Source: Lithospermum erythrorhizon (taxonomy: Eukaryota > Streptophyta > Magnoliopsida > Boraginales > Boraginaceae). Taken from it: a DNA stretch of 64,000 nt. The DNA lies in assembly GCA_019722365.1 (NCBI GenBank), contig JADFUC010002369.1, positions 124,001 through 188,000 of the forward strand. Direction: 5' to 3'. This document shows, in pieces, positions 38,701-56,924 of this stretch (positions within the stretch are counted from its first letter, which is position 1; each line of letters opens with the position of its first letter). Both the position numbers and the translations under genes were made by a program. The notes beneath the pieces were generated by a model. It was not told the DNA's origin, did no database searches, and worked only from the letters and a program-made list of their open reading frames with translations.

Positions 38701-39899
38701 CGCATCCGTAAGCTTCTTGAGAATTTCAAATGCCTCTTACCACCTCTTTGAGATTAGGATTTAATCGCCTCGAGGTCGGATAAAGGGATTTGGCACCTCC
38801 CCCGCAGTATTCGATGCATGCACAGCCAAGCGGCTAAGCACTTTAATGTCTGCCATTGTCCAACCAAGCGCCTTTTTGCGCCTCCAAGTACCCCCGAGAA
38901 GTTTTTCTTCCCCGCACCTCACCAACAAAGAAGAAATAACAATGTAATTCATTAGTGCCACGTAAGAAAAAGCATATTTAAGGCAAGGCAAAAAGCCTTC
39001 AACTCAAGGGTGAGGCTTTTTCAATGATGGTATCAACTTCGACAAGATCAGGTCCTAGTTCACATCGCCTTCTACCAAGGAACGTAGAGGGCCTCGATCC
39101 ATATATACCAATGATAATAAGTTGTCGATGACAAGTTCTCCTCTGCATTTGTTCAGCATCCTCGAGACTTTAACTCAGCCTCAGTACGCTCGCACTAACG
39201 TATCAACCACATCAATTGAAAACAATCATTCCGCTATCATGAAACTTTAGTGACTTATGCATGTCAAAAACAACTTGCCTCCCCCTGTACTCTTAAGATT
39301 TCACCAGTCCCTTGCTTTACCATCAATAAGGGTTCTAGTGGTAGCTAGAAAATTCACCTAAAGAATAGCGGATTTCGATCTCGGACATATCGAAAGTACA
39401 ACGAAATCAAAGCAGGGAAGATAAAAACTTATTTCACCTTGTAACCAAAACATTTCTCCTCAAGGACACCATGGCGGGTACACAATAATTCTCGCTAATT
39501 GCAAAGAAATGGTTGTACTTTTGACTCTCAAACCCAACCTACGATGACCGACAAAGGCATCAAATTGATACTTGCAACCTAAATCACATAACGCTTACCA
39601 AATTCAATGCCACTGATTGCACAAGTGGATTTGTAAACCCCCGGATCTTTAACTTTAAGATTATCATGTACTCACTATTAAGACCGCTTTCATGTTCCTC
39701 AAATCGCCTTTTCTTGATAAAACATCTTTCATAAACTGCATAATGGAATCAGCTTATGTCTCTCTCGTGAAAAGGAATGTTAATATGCAACTTTTTAAAC
39801 ATATCAAGAAATTTAGCAATTTAAGATCGCTTCTTTGAAGCCTTTGAGGGTAAGTGAAACAGGGGGCGATTATTATTCGTAACAACATTTATCAATGGA

Positions 39900-41440
39900 A
39901 ACTTCCCCGCCGCTAGTATTTGTTTCTCCCGCGGGTCGCTTGCCTTAAAGGCCCGACCTCAACCTCTAAACTTTTACCATTGCGCAAAGTGATCGTGATG
40001 CGGCATGTTCTCGTGGGTTCTTTTTTCGTGAGTCAGCCGGGAAGTGGAAACCCACATTTCGATTATCTGGAATGCCTCAAATTTTAACCGAATTCCAATT
40101 GTCGCTCTACACTCCCCAAGGCCGATCCCTTATTCTCGTCTTTTTCCCACCTCACTTGAGCACAACCTCTCAATCTTATCCAACCGACTCTTCTGTGTTT
40201 CGAACTGATTGATCTTGAACTCGTGGTCTCATCACATTTTGGCTGTTACCCAAGAGAATCAGTGGTTCCTTTACAATTATTATTGTAGTTATTGGAGAAT
40301 GCACCATTCTCACGCCGATTGAAACTTGGATGGGGCATTGAACTTGCTCAGGCCTCCAAGACAAAGATAGTTTCATGATTACCACTACATAGAGTACACA
40401 GCCGGAACTATACTCCCCTTGCCCACCATGTCCATCAAGGTAGCCAGTTTAACCGAATTTTAGGGAGGCTAATTCTGTAAGCCCAAATTTTGTCTTTCAT
40501 CATCTCATGACCCTCAAATGCCCACTCTACGAGTATGCTCTAGTGATGTGGTCGTGCTTCATTGGGCCAGATAATTCCTCCACAAGATATAAGCTTCATC
40601 GGGCGCCTTTCTCTCAATAAACGCCTCCTCCAAAGACATCTAATATAGCGAAAGTGCTCGTGTCAACCCATTATGGAAGGTTTGCACCAAATAAGGTCGG
40701 GGAAAGCCATGATTGGGACACTTTCCTCGAGTAGACCTCAAACCGCCTCCCAAGCCTCACCAACCATCTCGCCTTCATCTCATTGAAACAATACAATGTC
40801 ATTCCTTCAAATTTGGTGGATCTGACGCTGGTACCGGGCTAAAAACTTTGCACCACTTGCTCCCCATGTGGTCAGCATTCGTAGGATTTTGAGCATTCCA
40901 CCACTCCTTTGCTCTCCCGTATAGAGAAAGGAAATAACAATGGGTGATGGTGGAATCACCGGAACACCATTTACTTTTTAGAGTAGCAATTTTATCTCCA
41001 TGAAATTCTCATTAAATGCTCATTAGGGGCTCATGACTCAAAGCTACTGAATCATATTGATTCTTTCACATGTTGGATCGCAGTTTTCCAACTCAAAGTT
41101 CTTGGCATTGATTAGCGGTGGCCTAAGCATGCAGCGCTAACCCTCTAACGTAGGCAATGCATAATCCCTCAAAGCTCATCCGAGGGAAGCCACGCCATCC
41201 CCATGAACATCAATCACCATTGGGTAGTATTGGGTTATTATTGGCCACGGTAGATGAACTTTCAATGCTTTCTTTGAGTCTCGTGACTAGTTTCAATGTT
41301 TTCTCAATCTCCTCGGATCAAAGAAAAATTCTCCAAAAATGATGAAATGGTCATGACTAAACAATAAATATAATAAAAAGAGATAAATCTAGCTAAAACA
41401 ATAATATAATAAAACTAGCTAAGCTATGAACCGAAATTAA
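39900..41440 (-). pseudogene. gag region of the Athila-type element
   Basis: Minus-strand fragments such as 'INAKNFELE' (near 41090), 'EAWERF' or near variants (about 40750) and 'DEAYILW' (near 40590) match the usual gag order of Athila/Tat elements, in broken frames. No continuous ORF over 70 codons remains. Confidence 0.6.
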
Positions 41441-41466
41441 ACTAATATTAGTGTAGTATCGAAATC

Positions 41467-41479
41467 GCAACGGCGCCCA
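41467..41479 (-). promoter_or_regulatory. Primer binding site, tRNA-Asp type
   Basis: Four bases inside the 5' LTR end, the minus strand reads TGGGCGCCGTTGC. This matches the complement of the plant tRNA-Asp 3' end (TGGCGCCGTTGCC) except for one extra G, and is known for Athila-lineage elements. Confidence 0.7.
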
Positions 41480-41483
41480 ACTC

Positions 41484-42660
41484 TGACAACACCAATTTAT
41501 GCTCCTGCTCTAGTCCGGTCGTGTCAAGTAGTATAATGAATAAGAACGAGTATCGTCTCACAAATTCCAATATACTAAGTACTAGGCCTTTTTCTTAATC
41601 CTTAATTAACTAATAATTAAATAGTAAATTTTTATCTAGACTATTTAACTAAATTGACTAAGCAATTAAATTAGCTAATAACTCGAATGCAAAAAGTAGT
41701 GGGACGATTTTTGGCCATTCGGCGCATAGTCGCGGCACATGATTTCATCGGATCTTTTATTCAATTTAACTAGTAGTTACTTATTAGTTCATAACAAAAG
41801 CATTCATATAATTGATATTACTTCTCGCTAACACTAAATTAAGTCTCCTAAGAAACTAACTATATCTCTATGTGATAGCTTAAAAATAGATCTTCTTAAC
41901 AAATATACATGGTTATTAAATTGCACAATTTATTATTACCTATATCTCTCATGGTAAAAGTGAAACATGTGTTCTCGATTATTAATCTCTGTAAGTGACA
42001 ACCCTATTTCTAGCAATTAATCACTTATATGAACGACTTAATACCGATATCAAGATAGTTAAATGTATTAATTATAACAATAATTATGAACCTGAAATTA
42101 ACTCCAGTTAAAATCAAATCATCCGATCCAACTGGTTATCATGGTCCCGACTAATAATAAAAATTAGTTCATAATAAAGACATAAATAAATACATGAAAT
42201 TAATGGCATTCATCCTTAACAATAAAAATAACTTGAATTAAAAATATTCAAAACCAATTAAAAGTAATCAACTCTAGCTTTATGCACAATCTCAGAATTG
42301 GGATTTCTCAATTTCTTGCCAACTTCCAATGGTGCGCCAAAAGCTCCAACAAAGTTGATGACTTCTTTTCTGGAAATTCAGAGATATCTTTTTTTACTCT
42401 AACTTCTCCTCTTTTATAGGTTACCATAACCTAATATTGATGGGCCGAATCCCTATTCTTGGATCATGACTCATATAACCCTTAGTGGACTGCTCATATC
42501 TTCAATTCCAGGCCCGATTCCTTCACTTTAACCGATAATTGCCTAAACTCAAATAAAACGAAAACAAGTGCAAATTATATCGGATTAAGGTAAAAATAAC
42601 ATCGCTCTAATACGTAATTGGGGTGGCCTCAAAACACTATATAATAAACAATTTATCACA
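41484..42660 (-). repeat. 5' LTR of the Athila-type element
   Basis: About 1,177 bp, starting TGTGATAAATTG on the minus strand and ending GGTGTTGTCA. It differs from the 3' LTR at many scattered small indels, more than expected from substitutions alone, which suggests age, sequence error, or both. Confidence 0.85.
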
Positions 42661-42695
42661 CCCCCACAATTTAAGTTCTGCTTGTCCCTTCCTTA
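42661..42695 (-). repeat. Stray polypurine-tract fragment outside the 5' LTR
   Basis: Plus strand 'cccccacaatttaagttct' followed by 'gcttgtccct' matches 32964-32990, the internal sequence next to the 3' LTR. It is outside the element as normally defined, so the 5' LTR is here preceded by what should be the inner end of an element. Confidence 0.75.
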
Positions 42696-43212
42696 ATTCA
42701 AGATAGTCTATTTTTTTTTTCAATTGTATACTATTCTCCCTCTCAATGTTGAAAAAGATTGATATATCACATTGAAAAAATTACTTTGATAAATTAATTT
42801 TAATTTTATATTTCCAAATATATAGATGTACATACCTTCCGGTATATAATAATTCACAAAAAGTCATTTGTGCATAGTAATCGAGAATATATGACGACGC
42901 AAAACCGGAGGGTGTAAAATATATGGCTTTATGACCAAACCAACTATATCGAGTTTTATAATAATTTGACATAATGCAAACAAGTGTTACTACATAGTGT
43001 AACATTTCTCAATGATCAATTGGGGTATCAGATGTAATTCAATGTGTCCCACAACAATTCGAGTTTACACCATTGCCTCATATAAATTCTTCAAACTCTT
43101 AATAGTTTATTGACTCTTCAATGAGTTTCCAATTAAATATTCAATCATTCTTTCGCATCGTAACTAATCCTCGAATGGTCTAACCGTTGAAGTCAAATAA
43201 TAAAATTTATCA
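42696..43212. repeat. Right copy (A') of the 520-bp flank repeat
   Basis: Direct repeat of 31,250-31,786, same orientation. After 'aataaaatttatcac' the sequence continues into new DNA ('aattctcaaacttta'), whereas the left copy runs into the LTR at exactly that point. Confidence 0.85.
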
Positions 43213-44305
43213 CAATTCTCAAACTTTAGGTTTGAAAAAAAATATTTTGGTATACAAACATGTTTGTTACTCGTATAATAATATATTAGCACTTCCAGAG
43301 CCTTCAATTGATTTTGCTACACTTTTGACAAATATTAGCTCTTTTGGAGCCCTTTATTTTGTTGCCTCAATGCCAGAGATAATTTGGCATATTTTTGAAA
43401 CTGCTTAGATTCCTTTCGTACTTAATAATATGGTGCATCTCAATAGGATATTTTGAGGCACCAATTTGTTAGTCTGCTTCAAAAGCATCTACCAATTTTG
43501 TATCGCTCGGTATTGTAATAACACTCGCTTGTGTTATTAGATAAGAAAAATATTTTTTATCTTTTTAGGAATGTACGAGTTGCTATACTACGCTGCTAAA
43601 GCATATTTCTCTTTATCTATACTGTTTTAGTAATCATATTAAAATTGAAAATCATACACCGTAAGTTTTAAAAGATAAAGCCACACAAGCGACTACTTAA
43701 ATACAAAATCTTTCCCTTAGCTTAACTAACTCAGACATGTATAATCAACTACGACAGTGAATTCATTGTTCCTTCAAGAAATTGAGTATTCAAGACACAT
43801 CAAAATGTTCAAAGATATTTAGTCTTCTCGACTAATTATAATTCAAAATTCTCAGCCTTTTAATTGCGAATCCAAGTATTATGAGTATAAATGTTAAGTG
43901 AATTAGTCTTCGACTAATAATCAACTAAATTTTCTCCTACTAGCTGTGAGATTATAAGGATAGAAAATAAATATTTTTCGTAGTTTCCTAGATTAATAAT
44001 AATATATCTCTCGCATTCACATAATACTCATACAAATAGATCTCACATTAATTCACATGATAATAAATTCAACGATTATATATAAATATAATAAGTTTCT
44101 ATACATGTATTCTAGACAAATATATATCTAATAATTAACGAACCATAATGTTTCGCATGTGGGATTTAATAAAACTAATTTTATCGAATTAATAATTCTT
44201 TTGAGGACTTTAGAAAATATCATTTTTAGCCAAAGGTATAGTATTTTGACAGTGTTGTATAAAAAAGGACAAGACTAATTCCTAGCTTGAGGAGAAGAAA
44301 AAAGG
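43213..44305. other. Probable copia remnant, then promoter side of the stress-protein gene
   Basis: No coding domain was identified. The first part may be the 5' portion of the copia remnant interrupted by the Athila element. The last few hundred bases before 44306 should hold the promoter and 5' UTR of the universal stress protein gene. Confidence 0.4.
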
Positions 44306-45051
44306 ATGGAGGGGGAGCAGACGGAGATAATGATAGGGGTAAACAAGTCGAGCCTAAAAGGGTACCCAGAGGCAGCAATAAGCAGCAAAGCAGCATTCCA
44401 GTGGACGCTGAATAAAATAGTACGGTCGAATATCAAATTTTTGGTGACCCAAATGTGCAAGTCCCCGATGAAGATGGTATTTTCCCCCTCGCTTTGATTT
44501 GTGTTTTGGAATGTTGTTTTGGAATGAGCGTGTTGTTTGCAGGTTTTGATGACGCGGACAGCATTTATGCATCCCCTGATGATTTTAAGACCGCAAAGCA
44601 GAGGGACAAGATTAGAGGAATTCATTTGTTGGAGTACTTTGTCAAGCGTTGCCACCAGATTGGGGTGTGTTTTCAATTATAACTTTTACATGTTCGATAA
44701 AATTAGTTTTATGCACTTATTATGCTTCTTTAATTATTAGGTTGCTTGTGAATCTTGGATAAGAAAAGGTGATCCAAAGGAAGTCATATGCCATGAAGTC
44801 TCACGTCTTAAACCAGATCTTCTTGTTGTGGGTAACAGGGGCCTAGGTCCTTTCCAGAGGTTCATGCTCATCACAATAAATTACTTATATTGCTTTAATT
44901 ATGTATTGAATTTTCAAGTATTTGCTTCTGCAGAGTTTTTGTGGGAACTGTTAGTGAATTTTGTGTGAAGCATGCTGATTGCCCTGTGATCACAATAAAG
45001 CGCAGCGCCGAGGATACTCCTCAGGACTATTTAAAATTTGAAACAATTTAA
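44306..45051 (+). pseudogene. Universal stress protein (UspA domain), frameshifted in exon 1
   Basis: UspA-domain proteins bind ATP or AMP and respond to stress; plant single-domain forms are cytosolic. Exons: 44306-44476, 44543-44664, 44741-44859, 44934-45051, all with GT-AG introns. The product reads 'GVNKSSLKGYPEAAISSK', then after the frame break 'VQVPDEDG', 'DSIYASPDDFK', 'LLEYFVKRCH' and 'KGDPKEVICHEV'. The nucleotide-binding signature G-x2-G-x9-G-S/T appears as 'GNRGLGPFQRVFVGTVSEF', and the end is 'CPVITIKR'. Between 'IVRSN' and 'VQVPDEDG' (about 44435-44455) the frame shifts by two bases, so the Met-initiated frame ends prematurely. Everything else is intact, so a local sequence error is as likely as a true pseudogene. 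Confidence 0.85.
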
Positions 45052-45187
45052 ATGTTTACTGTGTTTCCATATGGTCTGGTATGATATATGGAAGCCAAAG
45101 GATATTTATTTATTTTGCACATCCCTTAGGATACATGAATAATAATAAAGCAGGGCATCAACAATGCCATTGAACCATGCACAATCA

Positions 45188-52116
<6,929 letters not shown>

Positions 52117-52124
52117 CATGTAAC
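52117..52124. repeat. Left 8-bp target site duplication of the hAT element
   Basis: 'catgtaac' precedes the element end 'tagggatgtttt' and is repeated perfectly at 56710-56717. Confidence 0.9.
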
Positions 52125-52689
52125 TAGGGATGTTTTCGGTTCGGTTCGGTCGGTTTTTCCTATTTTTTTGTGTGAAACCGACTCTATCGGTTTTCTAATT
52201 ATACAAACCATTTCGGTACGAAATTAATTCGGATTGATCGGTTCGGTTAAGGTCGGTTTTCATGCGGTTTCGGTTCGGTTCGGTCGGTTTTTCGGTTTTA
52301 TTAACAAAATAGACTATTCAAACACATTCACCAATTAATTTCACCAAATGCATGATTGTAAATTAAAACAGAGTACTAATAATTTCAAATAAACAGAGTA
52401 CTAATAATTTTGTTAATACTAATAATTTCAAATTAAAATATGTTTCAAACAAGCCACTAAACAAATCGCTTTCTCGAATAGTTTATCGCCAACATATCAC
52501 ATGTGGATGATGTAATTCATTATTACTTCGACAAGTAGCTACTGCTCATCGCATCTTCATCATCTTCATTACCTACATCAAAATAGGCATAAAACACAAA
52601 ACATAAATAATGAATAAAAATTGAAGAATATAATTATTAGAACACCACCAATTATAAATGGATCATTTATTATTTACCTTCATTCTCCT

Positions 52690-52920
52690 TCTCTTTTCTT
52701 TCCACCTCTTCCAATTCACTCCTAAGGCATATTGGGGCTGATTTTGTCCTTAGCCAATTTTGTGTGCAAATCAAAGCTTCAACAGTATCAGGTAGTAACC
52801 TACTCCTAAAAGGATCGATAACTCGCCACTGCATCTAAATGCAAATTGTATAACGGTTGATACAGGTATAGCCAAAACATCTTTTGCAACTTTGGAAAGT
52901 ATAGGAGAAGACTTGACATA
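52690..52920 (-). pseudogene. hAT transposase C-terminal dimerisation domain
   Basis: Minus-strand reading gives 'SPILSKVAKDVLAIPVSTV', then after a damaged stretch 'RVIDPFRSRLLPDTVEAL' and 'ICTQNWLR', the diagnostic hAT C-terminal block. The highly conserved 'SAFSTGG' part is corrupted, with small indels. It is the remains of a transposase, not a host gene. Confidence 0.85.
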
Positions 52921-53109
52921 CCTAATCTATTATTTTTAATTTTTAAATTGATTCACTATGTTCTTTCTTCAACCTTTCTTTTTATAATCAAGTTTAGAAT
53001 ATACCTCACATATCTCACATTTATATGTCTATTCCCCTAAAGGTTCTATTTTTCAGCTTAATATTTTTCCTCAAGAAATCAACAATAGTATCATTGAGCT
53101 AGCATTATC

Positions 53110-54081
53110 AGTTGAAATCAATGAAAATTGATTCCTCTTATTTCCGTTGCCACAATTGTATCAATCTACTTACCGGGTCAAGCTAAATGCGACATCGGAA
53201 ACTTAGTGTTCACCTTAGTAATCTTTATATTACTAGTGTAGGTTCCTCATGATAATGTAAATGGGATTATGAGCGATTTCTAGATCTTACTCATTAATCG
53301 TTAGTAATAATATAAATTTGGTCAATTCATTATTATACAACCCGACTATTATCCGAGCCTGTAAGGTCAGCCACGCTACGCTGACGCTTGAATTATATTT
53401 CATGTATGAAATTAAACTACATTTTCTAAATTGAGAGTTGATTGTAATCAAATCTAATATTCCACTGGGATTTTACATTGATAATGTAAATATAATTGAA
53501 AGTTGAATCCTAAATTTCAATTAATTAAGTCAATTGAATTAATTTATAGTTAGTTGAGCTTCTTTAGTAACTTGTTAGTTACTATTAACAACTTGTTAGT
53601 GTTTGATTTTACTTCTACCGCTTAATTTTCAATTTAACGGGTCGCCTCAGCCAAGTTATTCGGTTGAGCTTAGGTTTGGACTCTATATAAGCTAAGCTTA
53701 TTAGGTTGAGTAGTGTTTTTGATGAAATGAAAAAGGCCTAGCCTCCTCCTTTCTTGGTCAAATATTCAAGTGGAAGAATTGGCAATTCTCTTTGATTTTT
53801 CATCCAATCAACCATGTTCTAGCAAACACAAATGGATTCAACCTTCCTCGGTGTGTACTTTCAACTAGAGGCACTACATCTTCAAGTGCTCAATTCACGG
53901 AATTCAAAGGAGGCTTCTCGTGGAAAGATTTGGAGATGACTTCCCTCACTGCATCTCTGTAAGAACTCTTGTATTCATAATTGTTAATGATGTGTTTTAG
54001 ATTAATTTATATCATTTTGAGGATCCGGAATGTAAGGAATTTGGTGGTTATCACAAATAAAATTCATACTAGATTCTAACA
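53110..54081 (-). mobile_element. Solo LTR 1 (972 bp) inside the hAT element
   Basis: In minus orientation it starts TGTTAGAATCTAGTATGAA and ends near ...GATTTCAACT. It is flanked by the 5-bp direct duplication 'ttatc' (53105-53109 and 54082-54086). A TATATAAG box lies near 53684 on the plus strand. It interrupts the transposase reading at 'VDNAS'. The same family is found inverted at 54,640-55,642. Confidence 0.8.
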
Positions 54082-54639
54082 TTATCTACTATTACGCCAA
54101 AATATCTTGAATCCCCTAACTCAACAAACATTCCTCTCTATATATTTTCCAATTGTATGTGTCTTGTGATTCTCAACAACCTTAAAGTTTATAATCTTTT
54201 TTCAAAGATTCATTGATCAACATATAATGAGCCGTGAGACAATATATAGTTCAAGTTTTTGCATGAGGTCCAACAATACGTGGTTAAACAAATTCCTCTT
54301 TACCCTGTGAGCTCTCTCAAATGCTTTTTCTCATTCTCATGTTAGCATGTAATCATCTTATACCGCCTATTGTGGAACAATGAAGTTTGGCACAATCTTA
54401 TCTTATCAACCTCCCTAAATCTCCCCCTTCAACTACATCCTAAATGAGTGCTCACTAATTATGACTATTTCAACTATCAACCTTTTAATTTCTTTTAAAG
54501 AAGAACATTTACTAAAGTTCTTATCACTTTTAATAGTGAAACCATCAATTACAGGCGTTGATTTTTACCGAAGTGTACCTGTGATCCTTGCATTTGTTCA
54601 TCATTATATGATTCCTGCGCCAAGTAGTGCCGTTGTTCT

Positions 54640-55642
54640 TGTTAGAATCTAGTATGAATTTCATTTTGTAGATAAAACCAAATTCATACATCCCGAATCC
54701 TCAAAATGATATAAATTTAATCTAAACACACATAATTAACAATTATGAATAACAATGTGAGTTAATTTCATAAAGGATGCAATGGAAGCCTATCAACACA
54801 TTCTTTCACGAAGCCTCCTTTGAATTTGCAATTTGAGCACTTCAAATGTAAGGTTTCTAGTTGGTTGCACACCATGAGAGGTTGAACTTAAGCATTTGTG
54901 CTTTGCTAGTGAACATGGGTTGATTTGATGAAAAATCGCTATAAGAATTTTCAATTCTTCCCTTGATATTTTCGCCATACGGAGTGAAGTGGAGGCTTTT
55001 GCTTTCTTTCATTTCATGAAATGAAAAACTTATGCCGCAAACCTAATGCGCTTCATTATATACGCCAAACCTAAAAGTTCTCAACCGAGTTAGCTTAACG
55101 AGTCGCGAAATTTTAACTAAACCGTTAAGCAAATCAAATATTAACACGTTGTTAATAGTAACTAACAAGTTACTAACGAGCTCAACTAACTATCGAATTA
55201 ATTCAATTCGACTAATTAATTAATCTCTAAGTTCATCCAATTTCTAATGGCCTTTACATTATCAATGTAAAATCCTCAATTGAGAATATCTTCGCTGATT
55301 ACAACTCAACTCTCAATTTAGCAATGTAGTTTAATTTCATAAAGCATGAAATATAATCCAAACGTCACTCAGATGTAGGTGACCTTCTAGGCCTGATAAT
55401 AAGAAGTTTTGTATAATAAATAATACCACCAATAATTACTATTATTATAACGACAATTCCAGTAAGATCTAGTAATCGCCATAACCCCTTTAAATTATCA
55501 TGAGAACCCAAACTAGTAATATACAATTACTAAAGGAACACTAAGTTCCAAGAATCACATTTTAACCAACCCGAAAATGAATTGATACAACAATTGCCGC
55601 AACGACATAATAAAAGGGAATCAATTCTCACGATTTCCAACG
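54640..55642 (+). mobile_element. Solo LTR 2 (about 1,003 bp), inverted relative to solo LTR 1
   Basis: Starts 'tgttagaatctagtatgaa' on the plus strand and ends near 'cgatttccaacg'. Flanking 5-mers 'gttct' (54635-54639) and 'cttct' (55643-55647) are a likely target duplication with one change. It splits the BED zinc-finger coding of the hAT transposase. Similarity to solo LTR 1 extends over the full length, with many small differences. Confidence 0.75.
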
Positions 55643-56709
55643 CTTCTTTCCATGACATGCATAGGTATGAACAATGAACGATTTTGCCCGTGGGCGTTTG
55701 ACCCTCACTTTAAAATGCTTCCAAAGCTAGCCAAGATTTCTTCTAATCCTCATTAACTTCGTATGATCTTCAATTTTTATCAATCGCTTTTCTTGCTTGA
55801 TTTTTCATTGCTCCGTTTTACTTTTTCGAGCCAGTGTTATCTTAGTTAAAATAAAAAAATAAGTAAATAAGTTTGCTACTAATCTTAAATTGAAAAGTCA
55901 TTAAAATAATTATAAATTAAATCAAAAAATTATATTCTAAATGTAAAACATAAAAACAAACGAAACAAAGTATTTTTTTTCACCAACATATTCTCTGCAA
56001 CAACATAAAATAAACAAGCGAGTTTTCATTTTTCCTCCAAACATATTTAAGCTACAAAAACAAATAATATGTGGAGGTGGGGGAAGCATCGGAGTAATCG
56101 AATCATCACAACACTCAAATTGGCATGTTAATAATTTATGTTCAATTAACAAATTAACCAAATCTGCGGGTATAGATGATCAATTTCCTTTTCATCCAAT
56201 GGTATGAAAGTTTTGATTATTGTTGGTTGCGAGAAATGTAGAATTAGGTATTGTGATTGTCACGAATGTTAGATTGTTAGTCTAGTTTATTACGGATTAG
56301 GTATTAGTTTCTATTCAATTGAATATTTAGCACCGATCTATTAGTTTGTACTCAGGCTAATTTAGGAATTGATCCATTAGTTTGGACATTAGCTTTAATG
56401 GCTAGACTTTTAAATTAGATACAAATATTTAAAATTAGTATAATAATTTTTAAAAACTTTAAATTTAAATGAAAATTAAAATACCACATATATAAATATT
56501 TTAAAACAAAAAATAATATATAGTCGGTTCGTTCGTCGGTTTTGTCTTCGAAGTTCTATGTTAGCAAACCGTAAACCGATAAACTTTTATCGGTATGATT
56601 TTTTTTTTTTACCAATTCGTTCGCATTTCATTTTTTTCCAATTATTTCGTAAAATTTGGTTCTCGTTTTTAAGTCTCGCTTGTTTTTTCGATGAACCAAA
56701 ACATCCCTA

Positions 56710-56717
56710 CATGTAAC
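56710..56717. repeat. Right 8-bp target site duplication of the hAT element
   Basis: 'catgtaac', identical to 52117-52124. Confidence 0.9.
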
Positions 56718-56924
56718 TTTTCCTCATGTCCTCAATTGATTTTAGGTATGTAAACTCCTCCAATACATTTTGTGTGTCACTCTAAATCTATTACATTCCG
56801 TTAAGATCATATTACGTATTTTATTATTTACTCGTTATATTTATGACCTCTTTGATAATAAAAAATCTTATACGGAGTATCATTTATAGCCTCTTTGATA
56901 AAAAAAAAATATTCTTATAACATT

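Larger units (their letters stand above)
31787..42660 (-). mobile_element. Athila-type Ty3/gypsy LTR retrotransposon, 10.9 kb, inactive
   Basis: Two 1,177-bp LTRs bracket an internal region read on the minus strand in the order primer site, gag, reverse transcriptase, RNase H, integrase, non-coding/GC-rich ORF region, polypurine tract. The tRNA-Asp-type primer site at 41467-41479 (CGCCGTTGC core) and the integrase sequence point to the Athila/Tat lineage. Coding parts are broken by many frameshifts and stops, so it cannot be autonomous. Flanks are unusual: instead of a 5-bp target duplication, a 520-bp flank is repeated on both sides. A leftover polypurine-tract fragment lies outside the 5' LTR. 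Confidence 0.85.
52125..56709 (-). mobile_element. hAT-family DNA transposon, inactive, with two solo LTRs inserted
   Basis: Terminal inverted repeats 'tagggatgtttt' (52125-52136) and 'aaaacatcccta' (56698-56709) are flanked by the perfect 8-bp duplication 'catgtaac', the hAT signature. Subterminal 'cggttcggtt' repeats occur at both ends. The minus strand carries pieces of a zinc-finger BED hAT transposase: BED region about 55660-55800 continuing near 54600-54640, a central part 54087-54600, 'VIVDNASSMI' spanning the left LTR insertion, and the C-terminal dimerisation domain 52690-52910. Removing the two LTR insertions leaves about 2.6 kb. Frameshifts and an internal deletion between the central part and the dimerisation domain make it non-autonomous. 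Confidence 0.9.

Noticed and set aside
52130..52310. Simple-sequence 'cggttcggtt' array as a satellite
   Set aside because: It is subterminal to the hAT terminal inverted repeat and mirrored near the other end, so it belongs to the transposon.
53110..55642. A single foldback transposon with 1-kb inverted arms
   Set aside because: Each arm has its own 5-bp duplication, and the DNA between and outside the arms reads as one continuous hAT transposase, so two solo LTR insertions explain it better.
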